From DATCJA01 sp963814955 (GTDB taxonomy: Bacteria; Acidobacteriota; Vicinamibacteria; Vicinamibacterales; UBA2999): a DNA stretch of 64,000 nucleotides. The DNA lies in the NCBI GenBank assembly GCA_963814955.1, contig CAWFEX010000004.1, positions 186,001 to 250,000 of the forward strand. The letters are read 5' to 3'. Shown one piece after another: positions 45,678 to 55,118 of this stretch. The position numbers and the translations under genes are program-made. The number at the start of each line of letters is the position of its first letter. Positions within the stretch are counted from its first letter, which is position 1. A model generated the notes under the pieces. It had not been told where the DNA came from. It made no database searches and worked only from the letters and a program-made list of their open reading frames with translations.

Positions 45678-46850
45678 ATGAGTGATCCTTCCGGTAACCA
45701 TGGACGCCGATCACGCTTCGGCGTGCGAGCCTTCATTGACAATTCCGGCCTGTTAGTAACGGGCACCCTGGCTGCGCTTCTGTGGGCGAACTCCGGCCTC
45801 GAGAGCTACGAACGATTTGCCAGGCTGCTTCACTTTCCTGTCAACGACATTGCAATGGCGTTCTTCTTTGCTCTTGCCATGAAGGAGGTGGTGGAGGCAA
45901 CGATCCCCGGCGGCGCGCTGCACTCACCGCGACGCTCACTCGTACCGATCGTGGCAGCCGCTGGGGGCATGGCTGGTCCCGCGGCGATCTATGTGGGGCT
46001 GGCACTCGCCGGAAATGTGCCAGAGCTACTGCGAGGATGGGCGATACCGTGCGCGACCGATATCGCATTCAGCTATCTGGCGGCACGCTTCGTTCTCGGG
46101 CGCAGTCATCCTGGTATTCCATTTTTGCTTCTGCTGGCAATTGCGGATGATGCGTTTGGCCTGGTGATTCTCGCGGCGTTCTATCCGACGGGTCCTGTTC
46201 GTCCACTCGAATTCGCCGCGTTGCTCACAGTCGCCATGACGATTGCGTACTGGATGCGTCGGCAGCGAACCATGAATTTCTGGGCGTACATCCTCGGGGC
46301 AGGTGGCGTGTCGTGGCTCGCGTTTTATCGAGGTGGACTGCATCCGGCGCTGGCGCTCGTGCCGATCGTTCCCTTTCTGCCGCACGCCAAGCGGGATCCA
46401 GGATTGTTCGTCGAGACGCCTGACGCGCACGATCCGCTCAATCAGTTTGAGCACCGCTGGAAGCTGCCTGTTCACGTCATTCTGTTTTTCTTCGGGCTGA
46501 TCAATGCAGGAGTGCCGATTTCGGGAGCCGGGTCCGGCACATGGATCGTCCTTGCGGCACTCCTGTTTGGAAAACCACTCGGGATCGCGCTATCGACGGC
46601 TGTGTGCGTTGCTGCGGGGCTTCACAAGCCTGCCGGCGTCACGTGGCGGGATATCACGGTCCTCGGCATGATTGCTGGAATCGGCTTTACCGTGTCGCTC
46701 TTCTTTGCGACGGCCGCGTTTCCAGCAGGTGACCAGCTTGCCGAAACGAAAATGGGCGCCTTGCTCAGTTTCTCAGCAGCCATCCTGGCGACCGCCGCGG
46801 CACTTGTTCTCCGCGTCGGCCGATTTGGTCCGAGCGCAGTGTTAAGGTAA
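45678..46850 (+). CDS. nhaA: Na+/H+ antiporter NhaA
   Basis: About 390 residues from ATG 45678, after the hydrophilic GRRSRFGVRAF start. Some 11-12 helices are visible. The core ion site LLAIADDAFGLVILA contains the paired Asp of NhaA, and ATDIAFSYLAARFVLG and the C-terminal MIAGIGFTVSLFFATAAF are signature parts. It swaps protons for sodium ions across the inner membrane and helps with pH and salt homeostasis. It starts 58 bp upstream-to-downstream from the divergent GT2 gene. Confidence 0.95.
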   Translation: MSDPSGNHGRRSRFGVRAFIDNSGLLVTGTLAALLWANSGLESYERFARLLHFPVNDIAMAFFFALAMKEVVEATIPGGALHSPRRSLVPIVAAAGGMAGPAAIYVGLALAGNVPELLRGWAIPCATDIAFSYLAARFVLGRSHPGIPFLLLLAIADDAFGLVILAAFYPTGPVRPLEFAALLTVAMTIAYWMRRQRTMNFWAYILGAGGVSWLAFYRGGLHPALALVPIVPFLPHAKRDPGLFVETPDAHDPLNQFEHRWKLPVHVILFFFGLINAGVPISGAGSGTWIVLAALLFGKPLGIALSTAVCVAAGLHKPAGVTWRDITVLGMIAGIGFTVSLFFATAAFPAGDQLAETKMGALLSFSAAILATAAALVLRVGRFGPSAVLR

Positions 46851-46864
46851 GCACCGCCATTCGC

Positions 46865-47638
46865 TCAGACGATCAGCGACGCAATCATCCCGAGCACCGC
46901 TCCGAACCCGACATCCAACGCATAGTGGTACCGACCCACGACCGCGCCAGCCGCAATCGCCGCGGCGACGACGAGCAAGCTAATTCCGGCCGGTTGCGAA
47001 AGGGGTACTACTCCCAATGCCGCTGCCAGAGACACGGCGACGTGGCCGCTCGGAAACGTATTCAGGCCATGGCTGACGCGCGCCAGCACGAACTGATTCA
47101 CGCCTCGCACGCCGACGGCGTTTGTGGTGGCCCCTGTCAGGGTTCGTGGCGGCCGACTGATCAGCCAGGGCAAGGAACCGTAGCAGACGAACCCCGACAG
47201 CAGGACGGCGGTCCAGAATCTGTCCACGTCTGAAGCAGTTCCATTCGACCATACGAATACGAATGCGGTCGGGACGAGGACGTAACAGAGAAGGTAGGAG
47301 AGCTCCAGGATGAATGCGGTCCAGGCCGGCAGAGAGATCGCGAATTTCCGGCACTGCGCGTCACTGCGTATCAGCCAGTTTTCGAAGCCGCTCGCTTGGT
47401 GTGGTGAGTTGACCAGTAGTGCCGGAATCCAATAGCCCGCGACAAGATACAGATGGCCAAGCCAGCCACGGAGGTCTGTCGGGAGCCAAGTGGCTGCGAT
47501 CACCGTGACCGCAAGGGTCAGCGAGACAAGGACGGCCTGGGCACGGCGCGGTTTTGGCGCGCGGGTGGCGGGCGCCGCCACAGCGAACGCGACGAAGAAC
47601 GCAGCGGCGAGTGATTCGAATGTCAGCGGAGGGTGCAC
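46865..47638 (-). CDS. PAP2-family membrane phosphatase
   Basis: 257 residues from GTG 47638, chosen as the last start before the first helix; it overlaps the stop of the upstream gene by 16 bp. Six hydrophobic helices are visible. The PAP2 motifs are present as SHGLNTFPSGHVAVSL (SGH) and AVVGRYHYALDVGFG (RxxxH...D). The first motif K-x6-RP is less clear (SRPPRTL). Such enzymes remove phosphate from lipid or isoprenoid phosphates. It is the second gene of a pair with the secreted propeller. Confidence 0.8.
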   Translation of the reverse strand: MHPPLTFESLAAAFFVAFAVAAPATRAPKPRRAQAVLVSLTLAVTVIAATWLPTDLRGWLGHLYLVAGYWIPALLVNSPHQASGFENWLIRSDAQCRKFAISLPAWTAFILELSYLLCYVLVPTAFVFVWSNGTASDVDRFWTAVLLSGFVCYGSLPWLISRPPRTLTGATTNAVGVRGVNQFVLARVSHGLNTFPSGHVAVSLAAALGVVPLSQPAGISLLVVAAAIAAGAVVGRYHYALDVGFGAVLGMIASLIV

Positions 47639-48474
47639 TTGATCGCGGCAAGCGTACCGCTTTGGCCCGTGCCTTCGCCGACGAGATATATCAGGCCATC
47701 GGAGCCGAACGCGACCCCTTCGCCTTGAGGCTCCTTGAGCGGTCGGAGATCGAACCTGCGCGGTTGCAGATTCTTTCCGGCCAGCAGTTCCGCAGCAGGG
47801 TAAAAGACCACCTCGGTGTTCGTCCGCAGGGCGACCCAGTTCCCGTCTGATGATGCGCTCGCCCCGGTGACGCGGTCGAGCGGCAGCTGTGAAATCGGCT
47901 GCAGTCGTCCGGTACTGCCACCGGCCGGCTCCGGCACCCGATAGAGAGCCGTGCTGCGCGCATTCTCCTTCGACACCAGAAACATCTGTCCGTTCGGCAT
48001 TACGAACAATGCTTCCGCATCGTGTGCGCCGTCCGGGTACGCAACGGTCCATGCTTCTGCGGGCTGCACTGTCTTGTCGTCGGGGCGAGGTTCCGGAATG
48101 CGATAAATCGTGAGCTGGCGGCGCGAGCGGTTGTTATCGCCGATATCGGCGACATACAGGCACGACCCGTCTCGACACGGGCCCACCGCCAGATCTTCCC
48201 AGTCGCCGACGGCCGCGCCTGTGACTTCGACGCGTCCCTTGATGTTTCCCGATTCATCGAAGGCGAACAGGTTCGCCGCGCCTGAATCATTATGCGACCA
48301 GATGATGCCGGACGTCCGACGGCTGACCGCTATGCCGCTTGCTTCGCGTGCACCTGTCAACGGGGACACTCCGCTTGTGACCGTGCACAGCGTCGGTTGA
48401 GCCGCGACAACAGCGCCACCGAGCGCGGCGGCCACCAAAAACCCGGCGAGTATGCGTTCTGACCATGCGATCAT
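47623..48474 (-). CDS. Secreted beta-propeller-like protein
   Basis: About 283 residues from ATG 48474. A signal peptide ends at VVAAQ. The body reads GIAVSRRTSGIIWSHNDSGAANLFAFDESG, GDWEDLAVGPCRDGSCLYVADIGDN and GEGVAFGSDGLIYLVGEGTG, typical propeller or esterase-like periplasmic proteins, with paired Cys in PCRDGSC. No catalytic centre can be seen. It shares an almost zero-length divergent start with YdcZ. Confidence 0.7.
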   Translation of the reverse strand: MIAWSERILAGFLVAAALGGAVVAAQPTLCTVTSGVSPLTGAREASGIAVSRRTSGIIWSHNDSGAANLFAFDESGNIKGRVEVTGAAVGDWEDLAVGPCRDGSCLYVADIGDNNRSRRQLTIYRIPEPRPDDKTVQPAEAWTVAYPDGAHDAEALFVMPNGQMFLVSKENARSTALYRVPEPAGGSTGRLQPISQLPLDRVTGASASSDGNWVALRTNTEVVFYPAAELLAGKNLQPRRFDLRPLKEPQGEGVAFGSDGLIYLVGEGTGQSGTLAAIKCTLR

Positions 48475-48482
48475 CGGCAGCA

Positions 48483-48935
48483 ATGATCAACCTCTACATC
48501 CTGTTCATGGTTGTCGCCGGCGCGGCGGTTGCCGCGCAGATTGCCATCAACGCGCACCTCGGGGTTGTTGCCGGCAGTGCACTCTGGGCATCGAATATTT
48601 CCTTTGCCGTGACGATGGTGGCTGGGCTGATCGCGTTCGGGGTGTCCATCTTGTTCGGTAGCATGCCGTTTCCCGCTCCAGCTCTCTGGAGCGCGCCGCG
48701 CTGGATCTGGCTGGGCGGGCTTGGTGGCGCTACGTATGTGCTCCTTGCAATCGTCCTGACACACCGCCTTGGCGCCGCGCTCCTCTCAGCCGCGGGGATT
48801 CTCGGGCAGCTTGGCACGTCGCTGCTCATCGACCATTATGGATGGTTTGGCGTTCCGGTCCAGCGGCTCTCAGCGGTCCGACTTGCCGGCATCGCGCTGC
48901 TCACGGTTGGCGTGGCGCTCATCCGGTGGAAGTAA
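48483..48935 (+). CDS. DMT-type transporter (YdcZ/DUF606)
   Basis: 150 residues from ATG 48483. Five hydrophobic helices are visible. The sequence VAAQIAINAHLGVVAGSALWASNISF and WIWLGGLGGATYVLLAIVLTHRLGAALLSAAGILGQL are those of the YdcZ family of small drug/metabolite-type transporters. The substrate is unknown. It faces the propeller gene with starts about 8 bp apart, so promoters must lie within coding DNA. Confidence 0.85.
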   Translation: MINLYILFMVVAGAAVAAQIAINAHLGVVAGSALWASNISFAVTMVAGLIAFGVSILFGSMPFPAPALWSAPRWIWLGGLGGATYVLLAIVLTHRLGAALLSAAGILGQLGTSLLIDHYGWFGVPVQRLSAVRLAGIALLTVGVALIRWK

Positions 48936-48959
48936 AATCCCTGGCTGACCTGACACGTT

Positions 48960-48983
48960 CGTAGTGTCCGGCTTCAGCCGGAC
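48960..48983. repeat. Extragenic palindrome, reverse orientation
   Basis: CGTAGT followed by GTCCGGCT-TC-AGCCGGAC (48966-48983) is the exact reverse complement of the copy at 23865. It sits in the short gap between ydcZ and the TonB receptor. Confidence 0.7.
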
Positions 48984-48998
48984 CGTGTAAACCTCTAC

Positions 48999-50792
48999 GT
49001 GTACATGCGCATTCGACTTCTCAGAAGCTTGGCGTTGCTGTCATTGACCGCGAGCCCCGCCGCCGCACAGAGCTTCCGCCAGGACATCGTCGTTACGGCC
49101 GCCGCCGTGCCAGTCGAGTTGGGCACTGTGACGCGGACGCTGACGGTGATCACACGCGATCAGATCGACCGATTACCCGTCAACAGCGTTGCAGATGTGC
49201 TGCGGCTGACCGGATCCGTCGACGTTCGGGCACGCGGCGAACGCGGCGTCCAGACGGACTTTGCGATTCGCGGAGCCAACTTCGGTCAGATGCTGGTGCT
49301 CATCGATGGGGTTCGGCTGAACGACGCACAAACCGGCCACCACAACGGCGATATTCCCGTTCCGCTCGATGCGGTCGAACGTATCGAGGTACTGCACGGT
49401 CCCGGGTCGTCCATTTTTGGCGCCGACGCGTTCGGCGGCACGATCAACGTGATTACACGGCGTGACGTGGCGCGGGCATCCGGTCTGATTCAGGGTGGCA
49501 GTTTCGGCCTTGTCGCCGCGCGGGGGCAGGCTGGCTTCGCACGAGGCCAACTGAGGCAGACTCTGGCTGCATCGGTCGATCGTTCGGCGGGTTTCATGCT
49601 CGAGCGCGGTTTTGCCGTTGCGGGCATCAGCTCTCGAACCTCGCTTGGGAGCAGCGGCAGCCTGCTCGCGTCGTTCGTATCGAAGGATTTTGGTGCCAAC
49701 GGTTTTTACGGCAATGCGCCCTCGCACGAGTGGACCAACCAGACGATGTTTGCGGTGGACCACACACTGGGACGCCGGGCTGGTTGGCAGCTTGACACCA
49801 ATCTCTCGTATCGGACCCACGGCGACCATTTTCTCTTTGACGTCCGCAGGCCCGGCGTTGCGGAGAATCGACATCGCACGCATGCGGCGCTTGGATCCGT
49901 CCGCGGATCACGCGGGATTGGAGGCAGCGCCTCTCTTACCGCGGGTATCGAGGCGGGCGCCGACTGGGTTCGATCGAGCAACCTTGGAAACCACGCGACG
50001 ACCCGGGCGAGCGCGTTTGGAGAGTGGCGCTACGCGGTGAACGCCAATACGCAGGTCGATGCGAGCCTGCGCGTCGATCGTTACACCGAGTTCGGTACCG
50101 CCTGGAATCCCGCGCTTGGTGTCGGCTGGTGGCCCGTCCCGACTGTTCGGCTCCGCGCGTCCACCGGACGTGCGTTTCGAGTGCCGACGTTCACCGAAAG
50201 GTTTTATTCGGATCCGGCGAACTGGGCGCGCGCAGAGGTCGGCCCGGAAGCAGCCTGGGCAGGCGAGGGCGGGGCCGACGTGGTGCTTTCAGAAAGCTGG
50301 ACGGTCAGCGCGACCATCTTCGGCCGACAGGACCATGACGTGATCGACTGGCTCAGGCCGAGTACCGCGGAGCGCTGGCGCACGTATAACATTCGCGATG
50401 TCGAAACGATTGGGATCGAACTTTCGGCGAGGAAGACTTTTCCGAACGGTTCGTTCGTTCAAACCAGTTATACGGGCCTCGACGTCAACGCTGCCGACGT
50501 CACGCAATTGTCGAAATACGTCCTCGATTACGCGCCGCATACGGTCGCGGCCGCCTCGTCCATCGTCTTCCCTGGCAATTTTCATGTGGCGCCTCGGCTC
50601 GAATACAAACATCGCACTCGATCGACGGGGACGAGCGACTACGCCCTTCTCGATGTCCGCGTAAGCAGGCGGTTTCGCGTGTACGAGGTACGCATCGAGG
50701 GAACGAATCTCGGCGACGCCACATATCAGGAAATCGTCGGCGTGGCCATGCCCGGCCGTGCAGTGAGCCTGTCGGTAGCCATCCGCCCGTGA
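48999..50792 (+). CDS. TonB-dependent outer-membrane receptor
   Basis: 597 residues with a signal peptide ending at AAAQS. A TonB box-like DIVVTAAA follows. The plug domain shows DQIDRLPVNSVADVLRLTG, RGANFGQMLVLIDGVRLND, ERIEVLHGPGSSIFGADAFGGTINVIT; the rest is a 22-strand barrel ending in a terminal aromatic-poor SLSVAIRP. The layout is BtuB-like and suited to corrinoids, siderophores or another small ligand, but no riboswitch or Fur-type site is visible upstream. The terminal Pro instead of Phe is unusual. Confidence 0.88.
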   Translation: MYMRIRLLRSLALLSLTASPAAAQSFRQDIVVTAAAVPVELGTVTRTLTVITRDQIDRLPVNSVADVLRLTGSVDVRARGERGVQTDFAIRGANFGQMLVLIDGVRLNDAQTGHHNGDIPVPLDAVERIEVLHGPGSSIFGADAFGGTINVITRRDVARASGLIQGGSFGLVAARGQAGFARGQLRQTLAASVDRSAGFMLERGFAVAGISSRTSLGSSGSLLASFVSKDFGANGFYGNAPSHEWTNQTMFAVDHTLGRRAGWQLDTNLSYRTHGDHFLFDVRRPGVAENRHRTHAALGSVRGSRGIGGSASLTAGIEAGADWVRSSNLGNHATTRASAFGEWRYAVNANTQVDASLRVDRYTEFGTAWNPALGVGWWPVPTVRLRASTGRAFRVPTFTERFYSDPANWARAEVGPEAAWAGEGGADVVLSESWTVSATIFGRQDHDVIDWLRPSTAERWRTYNIRDVETIGIELSARKTFPNGSFVQTSYTGLDVNAADVTQLSKYVLDYAPHTVAAASSIVFPGNFHVAPRLEYKHRTRSTGTSDYALLDVRVSRRFRVYEVRIEGTNLGDATYQEIVGVAMPGRAVSLSVAIRP

Positions 50793-50840
50793 GCGCTCGC
50801 GCGCGAGCAGCACGGGCGACGTGCCAGCGCCCTCCCGGCG

Positions 50841-51977
50841 TTACGTAACGATTTCGTCGGAACCCTTGGCCGGTTCCTGCTGTGTAAGGCAGTGGATCGT
50901 GCCGAGCCCCCACACGAGATCCACCGCATGAATGCCGACCACCTTATGAGACGGCATCAGGCCCGCCAATGTGTTGAGGGCCACACGGTCCTTCGGATCG
51001 TTGAAGGTCGGCACGAGCACGACGCCGTTGGCCACGTAGAAATTCGCATAGCTGGCAGGTAAGCGCGTCCCCTCCATCACCACTGGACGCGGAAACGGCA
51101 GTCTGACGATGTTCAAGGATCCTGTGCGTCCGCGTGCCGCCGCCTCGAGCCTCCGGAGGTTATCCATCGACCGGGTGTAGTTTTCGTCCGACGGGTCATC
51201 TTCCACCGCCAGCACCACGGTATCCGCGTTCACGAACCGCGCGACGTCGTCGACGTGTCCATGCGTGTCGTCGCCAACGCATCCCTCGCCGAGCCAGATG
51301 GTTTGTTGGATACCGAGCCACTCACCAAAAACTCGCTCGTAGTCGTCACGTGTCAGGCCCGGGTTCCGCACTTGAATGTCGGTCAGAAGCCATTCCTCTG
51401 TGACCAGGAGCAATCCCTGCCCGTTGACTTCGATGCCGCCACCTTCGAGAACAATCCTCTCGCCCGTATCCGGACGCGTCGGCTCTTCACGCCGGAGTCC
51501 GGCCAGGCGAGCCATGAAGCCACCAACTTCGACGTCTTGACGCCAGTTCGAGTATTTCGCCCATCCGTTGAACGCCCAGTTCAGGAACACGACATCGCCC
51601 GCCAGGTCTATGACTGCTGTCGGCGCCGAGTCGCGCAGCCATACCCGATCGGTCTGCACTTCGTGAAACGTGATCCTGTCGCGCCGTACGTCATGGGCCT
51701 CCAGGGCCAGACGGGCGCCCTGCATCACGTCGCGGCTGTGGCAGAGAATCTCAACCGGCTCGTAGTCGGCGAGCACGCGGACGATCTCGGCGTATACCCA
51801 AGGAATCGCGGAGAGCTTGCCGGGCCAATCGGGTTCGTGGTGGGGCCAGGCAATCCACGTTGCCCGGTGTGGTTCCCACTCGGCGGGCATGCGGAACTGA
51901 GACCGCGCGTGTTCAGGTTCGGTCAGCGTTTTACTGGTTTGCGCCAAGGTACCTTTTGAGAATCGGCCCGTACGCAT
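50841..51977 (-). CDS. aguA: Agmatine deiminase
   Basis: 378 residues (a TTG at 51947 or ATG at 51977 could start it). The fold and catalytic parts of the family are MPAEWEPHRATWIAWPH, RVWLRDSAPT, LEGGGIEVNGQG, GDDTHGHVDDVARF (His, Asp) and the C-terminal WGLGTIHCLTQQEP (catalytic Cys). It converts agmatine into N-carbamoylputrescine in the arginine-to-putrescine route. The next enzyme, aguB, lies directly upstream on the same strand and overlaps it, so the two-step pathway is complete as one operon. Confidence 0.95.
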   Translation of the reverse strand: MRTGRFSKGTLAQTSKTLTEPEHARSQFRMPAEWEPHRATWIAWPHHEPDWPGKLSAIPWVYAEIVRVLADYEPVEILCHSRDVMQGARLALEAHDVRRDRITFHEVQTDRVWLRDSAPTAVIDLAGDVVFLNWAFNGWAKYSNWRQDVEVGGFMARLAGLRREEPTRPDTGERIVLEGGGIEVNGQGLLLVTEEWLLTDIQVRNPGLTRDDYERVFGEWLGIQQTIWLGEGCVGDDTHGHVDDVARFVNADTVVLAVEDDPSDENYTRSMDNLRRLEAAARGRTGSLNIVRLPFPRPVVMEGTRLPASYANFYVANGVVLVPTFNDPKDRVALNTLAGLMPSHKVVGIHAVDLVWGLGTIHCLTQQEPAKGSDEIVT

Positions 51978-52848
51978 CCACGCGGCGGTCGCGCAGGAAT
52001 GGCCAGTTGCGCCGCACGCTCTCGAGCAACGCCGGATCGCACTGCGCGACGATGACCTCTTCGGTCTCGCCTGCCTGCGCTACATAGCGCCCGAAGGGAT
52101 CTGCGATGAAGGAGTGGCCAAAGAAGGTGATCCCATTGGTGCCAGGTTCATCCTCGTGGCCGACACGGTTTGGCGACGCGACGTATACACCGTTTGCGAT
52201 AGCGTGGCCGCGTTGAATGGTTTGCCACGCTTCCACCTGCGCACGTCCCCATTCGTCCTTTTCTGCGGGGTGCCAGCCGATCGCCGTCGGATAGAAGAGC
52301 ACCTCCGCGCCCATCAGCGTCGTAATGCGTGCTGCCTCGGGGAACCACTGGTCCCAGCAGATCAGCACGCCGATCGTCGCATAGCGCGTCTTCCACACTC
52401 TGAATCCGCCAGCCTCGCCGGCCGCTTCTCCGTGGTAATCGAAATGGCCGTCCCCGGGGGTGAAGTAGTACTTCTCGTAATACAGCGGGTCGTCCGGGAT
52501 GTGCATCTTGCGGTAAACCCCGAGCAGTGCGCCGTCGGCGTCGATGATCGCCGCCGAATTCCGATAGATCCCGGCCGCCTCACGCTCGAAGATTGGCACG
52601 ATCAGGACGACATTCAGTTCGCGAGCAAGGGCCTGCATCGCGTCGGTGGTTGGACCTGGAATCGTTTCGGCGAGATCGAATCGATCGCACTGCTGTGACT
52701 TGCAGAAGTACAGCGAGTTGAACAGCTCCTTCAGGCAGACGATCTGCGCGCCCTGGCGCGCCGCATCCCGTATGAGCCGCTGCGCGCGATCGACGTTGCG
52801 CGCCACTGCGGCGTCCGCATGATCCTGCACGATTCCAATCGTGAACAT
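51931..52848 (-). CDS. aguB: N-carbamoylputrescine amidohydrolase
   Basis: 305 residues of the nitrilase superfamily. The Glu-Lys-Cys triad is visible in CLKELFNSLYF, YRKMHIPDDPLYYEKYYF and VLICWDQWFPEAAR. FTPGD, GWHPAEKDEWGRAQVEAWQ and the C-terminal RNWPFLRDRRVDAY are typical of the AguB group. It cleaves N-carbamoylputrescine to putrescine, CO2 and ammonia in the cytoplasm. It is the first gene of the aguB-aguA pair and is divergent from hom with only 32 bp between start codons. Confidence 0.95.
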   Translation of the reverse strand: MFTIGIVQDHADAAVARNVDRAQRLIRDAARQGAQIVCLKELFNSLYFCKSQQCDRFDLAETIPGPTTDAMQALARELNVVLIVPIFEREAAGIYRNSAAIIDADGALLGVYRKMHIPDDPLYYEKYYFTPGDGHFDYHGEAAGEAGGFRVWKTRYATIGVLICWDQWFPEAARITTLMGAEVLFYPTAIGWHPAEKDEWGRAQVEAWQTIQRGHAIANGVYVASPNRVGHEDEPGTNGITFFGHSFIADPFGRYVAQAGETEEVIVAQCDPALLESVRRNWPFLRDRRVDAYGPILKRYLGANQ

Positions 52849-52880
52849 GTGACCCTATGCTAGCCTTGCTCACGAAAAGG

Positions 52881-54152
52881 ATGAAAACAAAACCGCTGCG
52901 TGTTGCGCTCCTCGGGTTCGGTACCGTCGGTGGATCGGTCGCGAAAATCCTGGTTGAACGACCCGAGCTGGCCGATCGCGTCCAGCTCACTCACGTCTTC
53001 AATCGCGGTGTCGCGCGAAAGCGCGCCGACTGGATGCCGGCGTCGGTAACGTGGACCGAGAACGTCGATGAAGTGCTCGCCGCCCGGCCTGACGCAGTCG
53101 TCGAGGTCGTCGGCGGAGTCGAGCCGGCCGGTACGTGGGTGCGTCGCGCGCTGACACAGGGCACCGCGGTTGTGACAGCAAACAAGATGCTGTTGGCGGC
53201 TCACGCCCCAGAACTGCTGCATCTGGCCGCGACGCACGGCACACAACTTCGGTTCGAAGCCGCTGTCGCCGGCGGCGTGCCGTTGATTCACGGCGTGCGC
53301 GAAGGGTTGGCGGGCGATCGTCTCAAGCGCGTGGCCGGCATTCTCAACGGCACGTCGAATTACGTTCTGAGCCGGATGGCCGACGCGGACGAACCGATGA
53401 GTGTCGTGCTGGACGACGCACGGCGTCTCGGCTATGCAGAGGCGGACCCCAGCGCCGACATCGATGGCGACGACGCCGCCGCCAAGATCGTCGTGCTGGC
53501 CGGTATCGCATTTCGGCGGCACCTGCGTCTGGGAGATATTCCACGGCAGTCGATCCGTCCCGTGTCCGGCGCCGATTTCCGGTATGCCCGCAGCCTGGGC
53601 TGCACGATCCGTCAGATAGCGATGGTTGAGACGAGCGGCGACCAGTTTCATGCGTTCGTCGGTCCGGCGCTGGTGCTGCGCGGTTCGAATTTCGGACTCA
53701 ACACGGGTGCCAACAACGTGGTGACGATTGCCGGTCATTACGGCGGCGAGAACAGTTTCAGCGGCCCGGGTGCCGGCGGACCTGCTACGGCAGTGGCCGT
53801 CGTCTCGGACCTCCTTTCGCTCACCCAGCGCACGCAGGATCGAAGCGAAGAATGGCCGGCCGGCGCGGTCACAGGCGCCCCGCCCCGTCCGTATTACCTG
53901 CGGTTCGTCGTATACGACCGACCCGGAATCCTGGCGTCTATTGCGGCAGCTCTCGCGGGTCAGGGGATCAATCTCGACGCGGTCCTCCAGCAACCCGGAT
54001 TCCCCAAGGACGCGCTGCCGTTCGTCATCACCGTAGAACCGTGCCCCGAAAGCGCGCTCAGGGCCGCGCTCGGCGATATCGCCCGGTTCGAGTTCCATGC
54101 CGAACCGCCGCTGTCGCTCCCGATGTTATTGGGTGACGACGAGCGGCCGTGA
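52881..54152 (+). CDS. hom: Homoserine dehydrogenase
   Basis: 423 residues from ATG 52881. The NAD(P)-binding start VALLGFGTVGGSVAKIL, the substrate region NKMLL, GVPLIHGVREGLAGDRLKRVAGILNGTSNY and GYAEADPSADIDGDDAAAK are conserved. A C-terminal ACT domain (YYLRFVVYDRPGILASIAAAL) suggests feedback control, usually by threonine. It reduces aspartate semialdehyde to homoserine. thrB follows after 15 bp, so hom-thrB-thrC is one operon. No threonine attenuator is visible. Confidence 0.95.
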   Translation: MKTKPLRVALLGFGTVGGSVAKILVERPELADRVQLTHVFNRGVARKRADWMPASVTWTENVDEVLAARPDAVVEVVGGVEPAGTWVRRALTQGTAVVTANKMLLAAHAPELLHLAATHGTQLRFEAAVAGGVPLIHGVREGLAGDRLKRVAGILNGTSNYVLSRMADADEPMSVVLDDARRLGYAEADPSADIDGDDAAAKIVVLAGIAFRRHLRLGDIPRQSIRPVSGADFRYARSLGCTIRQIAMVETSGDQFHAFVGPALVLRGSNFGLNTGANNVVTIAGHYGGENSFSGPGAGGPATAVAVVSDLLSLTQRTQDRSEEWPAGAVTGAPPRPYYLRFVVYDRPGILASIAAALAGQGINLDAVLQQPGFPKDALPFVITVEPCPESALRAALGDIARFEFHAEPPLSLPMLLGDDERP

Positions 54153-54167
54153 TATCTTTTTTGATTC

Positions 54168-55118
54168 GTGTCACTTAACAAGAGCAGCCGTTCAGCGGCG
54201 GCCGACCTGCGGGTGCCCGCGTCGCTGGCGAATCTTGGCGGCGGGTTCGACACACTTGCCGTTGCGGTTCAGCTGTATCTGCGCCTCCGCGTCGTCGACA
54301 TCCGTGACGACGGTGCCGCAAAGCTGACCGTGGTCAAGAGCGATCCGGCTGTGACCGGAAGAAATACTCTCGAGCGGGCATATGACCGCATCGCGCGCTG
54401 GACGGGTCTCAAGGCGCCGTCGGTGTTCGTCGAAGTTGACAGCGACATACCTATGGCTGCGGGCCTCGGCAGCAGCGCGGCGGCTGCCGTGGCCGGACTA
54501 CGCATGTTCGAGCGTGTGACACAGCCGCTCCCTGAGGGCGTGCTTCTGGCTCTCGCCACCTCCCTCGAGGGGCACGCGGACAACGCGGCGGCGGCGATCC
54601 ACGGCGGCCTGGTTTCCGTTGTCGAGCGGGAAGGCGAGGAGCCGATCGTGCTGCGCTGGCAGTGGCCCGAGGAGCTTCGCTTCATTGTCGCGACGCCGTC
54701 GGTTGGACTGTCGACGTCGAAAGCGCGGACCGCGCTGCCCGACACGCTTCCGCTGCGGGACGCAGTTTTCAATTTGCAGCGCGTGTTGTCGCTCGTGCAC
54801 GCGCTTCAAAGCGGCGACTACGGACTGCTCCGGGAAGCGGTACGAGACAGGTGGCATCAGCGGGCGCGTGCGCCCCTCGTGCCTCAGCTCGCCGAAGTAC
54901 TCGCGTTGGAGGATCCAGAGATCATCGGGTCCTTTCTGTCAGGCGCCGGGCCATCGGTGGCCCTCATCGCGCAACGGGATTTCGAACGACTGGGGCAGTT
55001 GCTCGCATCGACGTACGAAAGCGCCAAGTGCCGCGCGACGGTCCGTACGCTCAGTGTCCACGATTCGTCGGATGTGGCAAATGAAACACTCGCATCGGCG
55101 CACGGGGGAAATCTATGA
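54168..55118 (+). CDS. thrB: Homoserine kinase
   Basis: 316 residues starting at GTG 54168. GHMP-kinase motifs are present: RVPASLANLGGGFDTLAVA (motif 1), PMAAGLGSSAAAAVAGL (ATP loop) and GSFLSGAGPSVALIA (motif 3). The enzyme phosphorylates homoserine with ATP. Its last codons overlap thrC by 4 bp (ATGA type), a sign of coupled translation. Confidence 0.95.
   Translation: MSLNKSSRSAAADLRVPASLANLGGGFDTLAVAVQLYLRLRVVDIRDDGAAKLTVVKSDPAVTGRNTLERAYDRIARWTGLKAPSVFVEVDSDIPMAAGLGSSAAAAVAGLRMFERVTQPLPEGVLLALATSLEGHADNAAAAIHGGLVSVVEREGEEPIVLRWQWPEELRFIVATPSVGLSTSKARTALPDTLPLRDAVFNLQRVLSLVHALQSGDYGLLREAVRDRWHQRARAPLVPQLAEVLALEDPEIIGSFLSGAGPSVALIAQRDFERLGQLLASTYESAKCRATVRTLSVHDSSDVANETLASAHGGNL

Noticed and set aside
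48940..48998. Cobalamin riboswitch upstream of the TonB receptor
   Set aside because: The gap is only about 60 bp and holds just the palindrome; no B12 box is seen.
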